Positions 6,341-11,538 of a stretch of DNA of 11,538 nt are shown here, one piece after another. The notes below the pieces were generated by a model that did no database searches, was not told the DNA's origin, and was given only the letters and a program-made list of their open reading frames with translations. Made by a program: the position numbers and the translations under genes. Position 1 is the first letter of the stretch; the number at the start of each line of letters is the position of its first letter. The DNA comes from an uncultured Oscillospiraceae bacterium (GTDB lineage Bacteria; Bacillota; Clostridia; Oscillospirales; Acutalibacteraceae): positions 1-11,538 of the forward strand of contig USCI01000071.1 of NCBI GenBank assembly GCA_900553255.1, written 5' to 3'.

Positions 6341-7273
6341 ATGCCGAACATAGCCCATTCGATTGAAGACCTGATCGGGAACACCCCGCTGCTCGAGGCG
6401 CGGCGGTACGCTGCCGCCCGCGGGCTTGAAGCGCGCCTGCTGCTCAAGCTGGAATATCTCAACCCGGCGGGCAGCGTCAAGGACCGCGCGGCGCTGTCGA
6501 TGATTGAGGAGGCCGAGCGCAGCGGCCGGCTGACGCCCGGCGCGGTGATCGTGGAGCCGACGAGCGGCAACACCGGGATCGGCCTTGCGGCGGTCGCGGT
6601 GCCGCGGGGCTACCGCGTGGTGCTGACCATGCCGGAGAGCATGAGCGCCGAGCGCCGCAGCCTGCTCCGGGCGTACGGCGCCGAGCTGGTGCTGACCCCG
6701 GCGGCGGAGGGGATGCCCGGCGCAATCCGCCGGGCGCAGGCGCTGTGCGAAGAGCTGCCGGGCGCCTTCCTGGCGGGCCAGTTCGTCAATCCCGCCAACC
6801 CCGCCGCCCATTATGCGTCCACCGGCCCGGAAATCTGGCGGGATACCGGCGGTGCGCTCGACTGGTTTGTCGCGGGGGTGGGCACCGGCGGCACCCTGAC
6901 CGGCACCGGCCGGTATCTCAAGGAGCAGAACCCGGCCATACGGGTCGCCGCGGCGGAACCGGCCGGTTCGGCGGTGCTGTCCGGGGAAGCGGCCGGCCCG
7001 CACGGCCTGCAGGGCATCGGCGCCGGGTTTGTGCCGGAGATCCTGGATACCGGTGTGTACGACTGCGTCGAGCGGGTGACCGAGGAGCAGGCGTATGAGG
7101 CGGCCCGCGCGCTGGTGCGGACCGAGGGGATCCTGACGGGGATTTCCTCCGGCGCGGCGCTGTATGCGGCCGAGCAGCTGGCGCGCCGTGCGGAAAACCG
7201 GGGCAAGACCTTTGTGGTGCTGCTGCCGGACACGGGGGATCGGTATCTCTCGACGGCGCTGTTTGCCGAGTAA
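6341..7273 (+). CDS. cysK: Cysteine synthase A (O-acetylserine sulfhydrylase)
   Basis: The product is 310 residues, the normal family length. It makes L-cysteine and acetate from O-acetylserine and sulfide, using pyridoxal phosphate. The PLP-binding lysine is K47 in NPAGSVKDRA. The substrate loop TSGNTG spans 74-79, the phosphate-binding GVGTGGT spans 179-185, and TGISSGA (266-272) supplies the serine that contacts the PLP ring. GLQGIGAGFVP (222-232) is also typical. The ATG at 6341 follows AAGGAAGG. The gene is divergent from the gene at 6161. I found no convincing plus-strand promoter and no T-box or SAM-type leader upstream. No serine acetyltransferase gene is in the window. A very similar enzyme, cystathionine beta-synthase-like, is the main alternative. 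Confidence 0.95.
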   Translation: MPNIAHSIEDLIGNTPLLEARRYAAARGLEARLLLKLEYLNPAGSVKDRAALSMIEEAERSGRLTPGAVIVEPTSGNTGIGLAAVAVPRGYRVVLTMPESMSAERRSLLRAYGAELVLTPAAEGMPGAIRRAQALCEELPGAFLAGQFVNPANPAAHYASTGPEIWRDTGGALDWFVAGVGTGGTLTGTGRYLKEQNPAIRVAAAEPAGSAVLSGEAAGPHGLQGIGAGFVPEILDTGVYDCVERVTEEQAYEAARALVRTEGILTGISSGAALYAAEQLARRAENRGKTFVVLLPDTGDRYLSTALFAE

Positions 7274-7326
7274 AAGGAGGCCAAACCCGAGGCCGGCCAG
7301 CCGGGGGATGAGCGCATAAACAAAAA

Positions 7327-7397
7327 CCGCGGCGTCGAAATTGCCGACAGGCAATTTCGCTTGCCGCGAGAACATAGGCGAAAAAAGCAACTTTTGC
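7327..7397 (+). repeat. Nested-hairpin module R2, copy 1
   Basis: An inner perfect 10-bp stem (7336-7345 with 7350-7359, loop GACA) sits within an outer 6-bp stem (CGCGGC 7328-7333 with GCCGCG 7363-7368). The 71 bases match 11419-11489 at 62 positions. Within the folded part the only two differences are one exchanged base pair (T7342-A7353 here, A-T there). It begins 53 bases after the cysK stop codon, has no T-run, and is followed by another 10-bp hairpin. Confidence 0.8.
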
Positions 7398-7424
7398 ATA
7401 CTTTTGTTTGCCTACAAAAGTATG
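7397..7424 (+). repeat. AT-rich 10-bp hairpin after module R2
   Basis: CATACTTTTG (7397-7406) pairs perfectly with CAAAAGTATG (7415-7424) across an 8-base loop. It lies between modules R2 and R3 in the 300-base gap after cysK. Confidence 0.65.
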
Positions 7425-7445
7425 TGGCTGCCTGGTATCAGGCGG

Positions 7446-7510
7446 GATGGTGCTGTTGACGCATCGGCAGACATACCCGCATACACTTGCGGCGTGGTCT
7501 GGCCGCAAAG
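7446..7510 (+). repeat. Small hairpin module R3, plus-strand copy 1
   Basis: It shares CATCGGCAGACATA with 11112-11125 and with the minus-strand copy at 3866-3910. CTGTTGA (7453-7459) pairs with TCGGCAG (7464-7470) using two G-U wobbles, where the copy at 11103 has Watson-Crick pairs. A second conserved stem, TGCGGC/GCCGCA (7488-7493 with 7502-7507), follows. Confidence 0.65.
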
Positions 7511-7514
7511 CGGG

Positions 7515-7577
7515 ATAGGCGCTGTCACGGGAGGGGATGTTTCGCGCGGTGCGCGAAACTCCCACAAAAAGCGCTAT
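7515..7577. repeat. Long bulged hairpin overlapping the stop of the XRE gene
   Basis: An outer 8-bp stem (7515-7523 with 7570-7577, one bulged G) encloses a 13-bp stem with one bulge (7534-7547 with 7551-7563, loop GGT). The outer arm includes the stop codon of the minus-strand XRE gene at 7574-7576. There is no T-run after it in either direction. Confidence 0.55.
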
Positions 7578-7951
7578 GTAAGCGGATCCTCGCGGTTTTT
7601 CAGCCCCTCCACGATGCGGATGGCCTCGATCAGATCGTCGGCGGTGACGTCCCGGCTGACCGAAAACAGGATCTTCATCTCCGGCCGCTCCCGCACCGCG
7701 CGCAGGATTTCGAGGCTGTCGGCGTCGATGCGCACGGTGGCTTCGACCGACGGGGCGCGGCCGTACAGCGTGTCCATATCCACGCCGAAATAGTCGGCAA
7801 GCCGCTCCATCGTCGCAAAGTCGGGCTCCCGCTTGCCGTTTTCGTACATGCTGATCGAGCTTTTGGCCAGCCCGAGGGTCTGCGCGAGCTGCTCCTGGGT
7901 AAGATGGCGTTCTCTCCTGAGCCTTTGCAGGACGCTGCCGAAAGCGGACAT
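7574..7951 (-). CDS. Short XRE-family helix-turn-helix regulator
   Basis: The product is 125 residues. Residues 7-61 are a Cro/C1-type DNA-binding domain with the core LTQEQLAQTLGLAKSSISMY and ENGKREPDFATMERLADYFG. The remaining half is a short helical tail, ending in DDLIEAIRIVEGLKNR. It resembles the single-domain repressors common in Clostridia chromosomes and integrated elements. The ATG at 7951 follows GGGAGGG. A strong promoter lies just upstream and the leader is very short. No target gene is evident; the divergent remnant at 8057 is the nearest candidate. Confidence 0.88.
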   Translation of the reverse strand: MSAFGSVLQRLRRERHLTQEQLAQTLGLAKSSISMYENGKREPDFATMERLADYFGVDMDTLYGRAPSVEATVRIDADSLEILRAVRERPEMKILFSVSRDVTADDLIEAIRIVEGLKNREDPLT

Positions 7952-7972
7952 GCCGCATCCCTCCCTGGTTTC

Positions 7973-8000
7973 ATTCTATCATAACGCGGCGGGATGTCAA
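7973..8000 (-). promoter_or_regulatory. Sigma-70-type promoter with extended -10 for the short XRE gene
   Basis: On the minus strand, TTGACA (7995-8000), a 16-base spacer ending in TGA, and TAGAAT (7973-7978). The TGn before the -10 box makes it an extended -10. Confidence 0.72.
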
Positions 8001-8056
8001 TCGGCCTAAATTTTCCAGTTATTTCTTGATTTTTGCAGGAAAGGAACCGATTTCCA

Positions 8057-8330
8057 ATGTTTGAAAACCGAAACGAAATCCTGGAGGTGCTTCGCATGCC
8101 GGAGGAGGACTACCGGCGGGAGATTATGCCGGCGGCCAGACGGGTGCATCAGGAGCACAACGGCAACCGCCTTGTCCCGGCGGGTCCGGTTCGCTCCGGC
8201 TCATCCCGAGCTGCCGTCCGCACTGGCCAGGGCGTTCCGGGTGGTGGACGAGCGGCTGGTCAAGGGGATGGAGCATGTCCGGGCGATGGCGCAGGCGGCG
8301 GGGATGCCGCTGTGCCTGGCGCTCGGATGA
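8057..8330 (+). pseudogene. Frameshifted gene remnant, N-terminus like a radical-SAM protein
   Basis: From the ATG at 8057, after AGGAAAGG, the first 43 or so codons read as a sensible protein (MFENRNEILEVLRMPEEDYR onward, to about NRLVPAG). That frame then becomes a Gly/Arg/Ala-rich string typical of out-of-frame GC-rich DNA. From about 8180 a second frame, one base shifted, reads sensibly (PELPSALARAFRVVDERLVK onward) and stops at 8330. Joining the frames needs one base removed and gives about 90 residues. The first part resembles, from memory, the region just before the cysteine motif in biotin synthase/HydE-type radical-SAM proteins, but no CxxxCxxC follows. It is probably a decayed gene with an internal deletion and a frameshift; a sequencing error is the alternative. 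The second part is unrecognised. Confidence 0.5.
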
Positions 8331-8360
8331 GAAGACCATTTCGGGAAGAAGGAAAAACGG

Positions 8361-9758
8361 GTGAAAACGGAAAATGATCTCGGCCGGGACGATATCCGGC
8401 GCCTGGTGTGGCGCATCGCCCTGCCGAGCATGCTCGCGCAGTTCGTCAGCGTGCTGTACAGCGTGGTGGACCGGATGTATATCGGCCATATCGCGGATGT
8501 CGGCAGCCTGGCGCTCGCGGGGGTAGGGGTTTGCGGCCCGGTGGTGACGATGGTGGGCGCCGCCGCCTCCTGGGTCGGCATCGGCGGCACGCCGCTGATG
8601 AGCATACGCCTCGGCGAAGGGGACACGCCGGCGGCCCGGCGCATCCTGTCCAACTGCTTCTGGCTGCTTTGCGGGCTGTCGGCGGTGCTGATGGCGGTGG
8701 TGCTGCCGCTGCGGGAGCCGATGCTGTATCTGTTCGGGGCGAGCGGCGAGACCTATGCCTACGCCGACGCCTACTTTTTTATGTACATGCTCGGCACGCC
8801 GTTCGCGCTGCTGTCGGTCGGGCTCAACCAGTTCATCATCTGCCAGGGCTACGCCAAAATCGGCATGCTTTCGGTCATGCTGGGAGCGGTGGCCAACATC
8901 CTCCTCGACCCGGTGTTTATCTTCGGGCTGGATATGGGGGTGCGCGGTGCGGCGCTCGCGACGGTGCTCTCGCAGGTGGCGAGCTGCGCGTTTGTGCTGC
9001 GGTTCCTGCTCGGACGGTATGTGCCGGTGCGGCTGTCGTTCGGCGGCTGCCGGCTGCGCACGATGGGGAAGGTGCTGGTCATGGGGCTGACGCCGTTCCT
9101 CATCATCGCGCTGGACAACGTGATGATTATCGCGATGAACGCGGTGCTGCAGCACTACGGCGGGGCGGACGGCGACCACCTGATTACGACGGCGACCATC
9201 GCGCAGAGCTTTATGCTGGTGGTGACCATGCCGCTCGGCGGCATCAGCGGCGGCACCCAGTCGATTTTGGGCTTCAACTACGGCGCGCGGCGGGCAGACC
9301 GGGTGCTGCAGGCGCAGAAACTCATCGCCCTGCTGTGTGTGGGGTATACGGCGCTGATGACGCTGGCCGCCTGGACAGTCAGCCCGCTGTTCATCCGCCT
9401 GTTTACAACGGACGCCCCGCTGCAGGCGGAGGCGTTCCGGGCGATCAAAATCTGTACGCTGGCGATTGTGCCGCTGGGCGTGCAGTACGCCATCGTGGAC
9501 GGCTTTACCGCCATCGGGCAGGTGCAGCTGTCGCTGCCGCTGTCCTTCTTCCGCAAGGCGGTGTATTTCGCCGCGGTATTCGGGCTGCCGGCGGCGCTCG
9601 GCGCGCGGATGGTGTTTTTCGCCGAGCCGGTTTCCGATATCCTCGGGCCGCTGGCGTCGGCGGCGGTGTATCTGCTGTGCATTCGCCGCATCCTGCGCCG
9701 GCGGATGGAATCCGGCGCGATGGGGGATAAAGATGAGGCACAGCCGGCCGGCGGTTGA
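8361..9758 (+). CDS. MATE-family multidrug/cation antiporter
   Basis: The product is 465 residues with about twelve hydrophobic segments, the standard MATE topology in the cytoplasmic membrane. Family features are the N-terminal LVWRIALPSMLAQFVSVLYS and VVDRMYIGHI, GIGGTPLMSIRLGEGD (about 74-89), VGLNQFIICQGYAKIGM (about 153-169), ANILLDPVFIFGLDMGVRGA (about 178-197) and GTQSILGFNYGARRADRVL (about 298-316). It is expected to export drugs or metabolites in exchange for Na+ or H+; the substrate is unknown. The start is a GTG at 8361 after AGAAGGA. It lies 30 bases after the frameshifted remnant and may once have been in an operon with it. Confidence 0.93.
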   Translation: MKTENDLGRDDIRRLVWRIALPSMLAQFVSVLYSVVDRMYIGHIADVGSLALAGVGVCGPVVTMVGAAASWVGIGGTPLMSIRLGEGDTPAARRILSNCFWLLCGLSAVLMAVVLPLREPMLYLFGASGETYAYADAYFFMYMLGTPFALLSVGLNQFIICQGYAKIGMLSVMLGAVANILLDPVFIFGLDMGVRGAALATVLSQVASCAFVLRFLLGRYVPVRLSFGGCRLRTMGKVLVMGLTPFLIIALDNVMIIAMNAVLQHYGGADGDHLITTATIAQSFMLVVTMPLGGISGGTQSILGFNYGARRADRVLQAQKLIALLCVGYTALMTLAAWTVSPLFIRLFTTDAPLQAEAFRAIKICTLAIVPLGVQYAIVDGFTAIGQVQLSLPLSFFRKAVYFAAVFGLPAALGARMVFFAEPVSDILGPLASAAVYLLCIRRILRRRMESGAMGDKDEAQPAGG

Positions 9759-9782
9759 GGCGAAAAATTTACAAATTTCCCC

Positions 9783-9811
9783 TTTACTGTTGCGGATAAA
9801 TGCGGTAAACT
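9783..9811 (+). promoter_or_regulatory. Sigma-70-type promoter for rubrerythrin
   Basis: TTTACT (9783-9788), a 17-base spacer and TAAACT (9806-9811). The spacer and -10 contain a direct repeat, TGCGGATAAA and TGCGGTAAAC (9791-9810). No PerR-type palindrome is obvious. Confidence 0.6.
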
Positions 9812-9821
9812 TAAGGCAAAA

Positions 9822-9840
9822 GCAGTCCGAAAAGGGCTGC
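9822..9840 (+). promoter_or_regulatory. Leader hairpin upstream of rubrerythrin
   Basis: GCAGTCC (9822-9828) pairs with GGGCTGC (9834-9840) over 7 bp with one G-U, loop GAAAA. It lies at the 5' end of the predicted transcript, just before the ribosome binding site, and could protect the mRNA end. Confidence 0.45.
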
Positions 9841-9864
9841 CCAAAATAAAGGAGGAGAAAAATC

Positions 9865-10404
9865 ATGAGCAATCTGAAAGGAACCAAGACCGAAGCCAAC
9901 CTGATGACGGCCTTTGCGGGCGAAAGCCAGGCGCGCAACAAATATACGTACTACGCCTCCAAGGCCAAGAAGGAAGGCTATGAGCAGATCGCGGCGCTGT
10001 TCCTCGAGACCGCCAACAACGAGAAGGAGCACGCCAAAATCTGGTTCAAGCTGCTGCACGACGGCATCGCGGACACCGCGGCCAACCTGAAGGACGCGGC
10101 CGAGGGCGAGAACTACGAGTGGACCGATATGTACGCCACCTTCGCCAAGGAAGCGCGCGAGGAGGGCTTTGAGCACATCGCGAAGCTGTTTGACGGGGTC
10201 GCCGCGATCGAGAAGGAGCACGAGGAGCGCTATCGCAAGCTGCTCGCGAACGTGGAAAACGGCCTGGTGTTCTCCAAGGACGGCGACACGATCTGGCAGT
10301 GCGCGAACTGCGGCCATATCGTGATCGGCAAGAAGGCGCCGGAGGTCTGCCCGGTGTGCGCCCATCCGCAGGCGTATTTCCAGGTCAAAGCCGAGAATTA
10401 TTGA
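9865..10404 (+). CDS. rbr: Rubrerythrin
   Basis: The product is 179 residues. It reduces hydrogen peroxide in the cytoplasm of anaerobes, taking electrons from NADH through rubredoxin or ferredoxin partners. The N-terminal four-helix ferritin-like domain (1-135) has the di-iron ligands in AGESQARNKY (E20), NNEKEH (E53, H56) and IEKEH (E116, H119). The C-terminal rubredoxin-like domain has WQCANCG (C146, C149) and VCPVCAHP (C162, C165) for a single iron. The length and both domains are complete. The ATG at 9865 follows AAAGGAGGAG, one of the strongest ribosome binding sites in the window, and a promoter lies at 9783-9811. No terminator follows, so the next gene, 35 bases on, is probably cotranscribed. 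Confidence 0.97.
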   Translation: MSNLKGTKTEANLMTAFAGESQARNKYTYYASKAKKEGYEQIAALFLETANNEKEHAKIWFKLLHDGIADTAANLKDAAEGENYEWTDMYATFAKEAREEGFEHIAKLFDGVAAIEKEHEERYRKLLANVENGLVFSKDGDTIWQCANCGHIVIGKKAPEVCPVCAHPQAYFQVKAENY

Positions 10405-10439
10405 TACGGAAATACGGAAAAAGCAGGAGGGAGACAGCC

Positions 10440-10706
10440 GTGAAAGCCGGAACCAAAGGTGTCCGAAAACGCTTCGTCCTTCCCGTTGTCCTGGCCATTG
10501 TTCTGCTTTGCCTTTGCCTGGTGCCGGTTCCCATGAGCCGCAATGACGGCGGCACCGTTGAGTATTGTGCTGTTTTGTATCGGTATATTGTCTGGAAGGA
10601 GCTGGCTCCCGAAGAAACGGGGGAGGAGTATCTGACCGGAACCACGCTTGACCTTTTTCCGAATAATTTTACCCGCCGTGCCCACGCCCCCGGCTACCCT
10701 GAATAG
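10440..10706 (+). CDS. Small membrane-anchored exported protein of unknown function
   Basis: The product is 88 residues from a GTG at 10440, six bases or so after AGGAGGGAG. A basic N-terminus (KAGTKGVRKR) is followed by one hydrophobic segment at about 12-30, which should act as an uncleaved anchor or signal peptide. The rest is extracytoplasmic, with DGGTVEYCAVLYRYIVWKEL (about 36-55) and GTTLDLFPNNF (about 67-77). These motifs resemble, from memory, small uncharacterised exported proteins of Firmicutes carrying KDGGT-x-Y-x-A-V-x-Y. It probably shares the rubrerythrin transcript. A longer reading from 10299 would overlap rubrerythrin in another frame and is rejected. Confidence 0.75.
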   Translation: MKAGTKGVRKRFVLPVVLAIVLLCLCLVPVPMSRNDGGTVEYCAVLYRYIVWKELAPEETGEEYLTGTTLDLFPNNFTRRAHAPGYPE

Positions 10707-10739
10707 CTTGAGGGGCGCTCCGGTTCGGGCTAACGCAGA

Positions 10740-10769
10740 ACACCCCCGCACACTGGTGTGCGGGGGTGT
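10740..10769 (+). terminator. Strong GC palindrome after the 88-residue gene
   Basis: A 14-bp self-complementary arm (ACACCCCCGCACAC with GTGTGCGGGGGTGT) with a TG centre. It lies 33 bases after the stop codon. No T-run follows here, but the identical hairpin at 11039-11068 has six T, so this copy may be a weaker terminator or an mRNA 3'-end stabiliser. Confidence 0.6.
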
Positions 10770-11068
10770 CAGACTGTCAAAAAAGTCGTTTCGCAAAAAA
10801 TAATGCACAAAAAGTTTTCGCCCGCCTTTTTCGAAAAGGCGGCGGGGTCAAGGGGCGGAGCCCTTGGCGCGTCCCGCAGGACGCGAAATCCTTTGCTTTC
10901 ATAAGGATCAGGAAGGGAGACGCAACAGCCCGGTGGGCTGTTGCGTCGTGGGAAACCCTATCAAGGGGTTTCCCGATGCGGCGTATCACGCCGCATTTGG
11001 TCAACCTGCTATCTGCCAACCAGTTTTTCGACACGCTGACACCCCCGCACACTGGTGTGCGGGGGTGT
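10740..11068. repeat. 329-base hairpin array with terminal inverted repeats
   Basis: The ends, 10740-10783 and 11025-11068, are inverted repeats matching at 39 of 44 positions; each contains the same 30-base palindrome. Between them lie seven more hairpins: 10822-10842 (9 bp), 10849-10866 (6 bp), 10868-10885 (7 bp), 10888-10908 (6 bp), 10919-10947 (13 bp perfect), 10950-10974 (9 bp) and 10976-10996 (9 bp). Segment 10771-10819 is the minus-strand copy of the 49-base core found at 40-88. No coherent protein is encoded. The layout resembles a miniature inverted-repeat element, but no target-site duplication is visible. Confidence 0.7.
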
Positions 11069-11073
11069 TTTTT
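11039..11073 (+). terminator. Terminator-like palindrome, second copy
   Basis: The same 30-base palindrome as at 10740, here followed directly by a run of six T, giving a complete intrinsic terminator on the plus strand. No gene ends just before it; it closes the hairpin array. Confidence 0.7.
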
Positions 11074-11095
11074 GTGTTCCGGGACGGCATCGGGA

Positions 11096-11149
11096 CGATG
11101 TGCTGCCGACTCATCGGCAGACATATGCGGCGCGGTTTGGCCGCAAATG
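11096..11149 (+). repeat. Small hairpin module R3, plus-strand copy 2
   Basis: CTGCCGA (11103-11109) pairs perfectly with TCGGCAG (11114-11120, loop CTCA). The shared CATCGGCAGACATA follows, then the stem TGCGGC/GCCGCA (11126-11131 with 11140-11145), also present at 7488-7507. Confidence 0.65.
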
Positions 11150-11250
11150 GAATTGTGCATCCTCTGCACGAGTGCGCGCGGCCACCCCCTTTTGGCCAAA
11201 GCCCCAAAAGGGGGCAAAAATGCTTTTTATGTTACCTCCGGCGGCCTCGA
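11150..11250. repeat. Hairpin-rich insert between modules R3 and R4
   Basis: About 100 bases separate R3 and R4 here, compared with a few bases in the minus-strand copy at 3862-3866. The insert contains a 5-bp hairpin (11156-11170) and a perfect 11-bp hairpin (CCCCCTTTTGG 11185-11195 with CCAAAAGGGGG 11204-11214). No coding signal is seen. Confidence 0.5.
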
Positions 11251-11392
11251 CGAATAAACCCGCCCGCAATCCGCCGGGTGCGACAGGCTGCCGTCTGACG
11301 ACGGCATGTTGCAGGCCCGTACACGCGGTCAGAAAACCGGTTTCTGGCCGCCTGGATGCAGTGCCCGCCGCCAACGGGGCGATGTGTTCCGG
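11251..11392 (+). repeat. Structured repeat module R4, plus-strand copy
   Basis: Aligns with the minus strand of 3724-3862 along its whole length. It contains the hairpin TGCCGTC/GACGGCA (11289-11295 with 11300-11306) and an 11-bp stem (11325-11335 with 11341-11351) with one T-G wobble pair. Both stems are held in the other copy with different sequence. Function unknown. Confidence 0.75.
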
Positions 11393-11418
11393 ACTAGCCG
11401 GGGGAATCACCCCCCAAG

Positions 11419-11489
11419 CCGCGGCGTCGAAATAGCCGACAGGCTATTTCGCTTGCCGCGATCACATAGGCTGGAAAAGCGCCTTTTGC
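11419..11489 (+). repeat. Nested-hairpin module R2, copy 2
   Basis: Inner 10-bp stem 11428-11437 with 11442-11451 (loop GACA); outer 6-bp stem 11420-11425 with 11455-11460. Compared with 7327-7397, the inner stem carries one exchanged base pair (A11434-T11445) and is otherwise identical. An 8-bp hairpin (TTTTGCGG 11504-11511 with CCGCAAAA 11516-11523) follows near the window end. Confidence 0.8.
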
Positions 11490-11538
11490 GGGAAAAATCC
11501 CGGTTTTGCGGCGGACCGCAAAATGCCGGCCGTCCTTT

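Noticed and set aside
6305..7399. A 364-codon open frame on the minus strand
   Set aside because: It lies opposite cysK, which has all catalytic motifs, and has shadow-type composition.
8124..9941. A 605-codon open frame on the minus strand
   Set aside because: It is antisense to the clear MATE gene, is rich in His, Arg, Gln and Pro as expected for a shadow frame in GC-rich DNA, and has no recognisable domain.
10740..11068. A CRISPR-like array, because the 30-base palindrome is repeated
   Set aside because: There are only two copies 299 bases apart, the sequence between is itself palindromic, and no cas genes are present.
10766..11257. Overlapping open frames through the final intergenic region on both strands
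   Set aside because: They run through palindromes and repeat modules, lack ribosome binding sites and have no protein-like composition.
1..11538. tRNA or rRNA genes
   Set aside because: No T-arm consensus with a matching acceptor stem, and no conserved rRNA segments, were seen on either strand.

Overview
The window looks like a piece of chromosome from a GC-rich anaerobic member of the Clostridia, most like the Oscillospiraceae/Ruminococcaceae. The reasons are strong AGGAGG-type ribosome binding sites, TTGACA/TATAAT-type promoters, an oxygen-stress rubrerythrin, a stand-alone LUD-domain protein, Clostridia-style XRE regulators, and dispersed palindromic intergenic repeats. The species cannot be named from the sequence alone.

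Layout: 1-131 holds a dispersed hairpin/core/hairpin element. 132-434 (-) is a small membrane protein, divergent from 584-1360 (+), an HTH protein with a proline-rich repetitive linker; each has its own good promoter. 1451-2158 is an unrecognised three-helix membrane protein. 2199-2963 (exodeoxyribonuclease III) and 2992-3660 (LUD protein) probably form an operon. 3661-3977 is intergenic and carries a structured repeat in minus orientation. 3978-4664 (-) is an XRE regulator with a long leader, divergent from a histidine phosphatase (4867-5499). 5574-6161 (-) is a TIGR04076-like protein with an HMA-like tail, divergent from cysteine synthase (6341-7273). 7274-7573 is all repeat and hairpin. 7574-7951 (-) is a short XRE regulator. 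8057-8330 is a frameshifted gene remnant, followed by a MATE transporter (8361-9758). Rubrerythrin (9865-10404) is followed by an 88-residue membrane-anchored protein (10440-10706). The last 832 bases contain no credible gene but at least 15 hairpins.

The genes are mostly housekeeping and stress functions (DNA repair, cysteine synthesis, peroxide defence, drug efflux) and do not form one pathway. The unusual content is between the genes. Four repeat modules recur in different orders and orientations: a nested hairpin at 7327 and 11419; a small hairpin module at 7446, 11096 and 3910 (-); a ~140-base module at 11251 and 3862 (-); and a 49-base core at 40 and 10819 (-). Several stems are kept between copies although their sequence changes, by compensatory changes or G-U wobbles. 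This points to selected RNA structure, or to descent from a mobile palindromic element, rather than random spacer.
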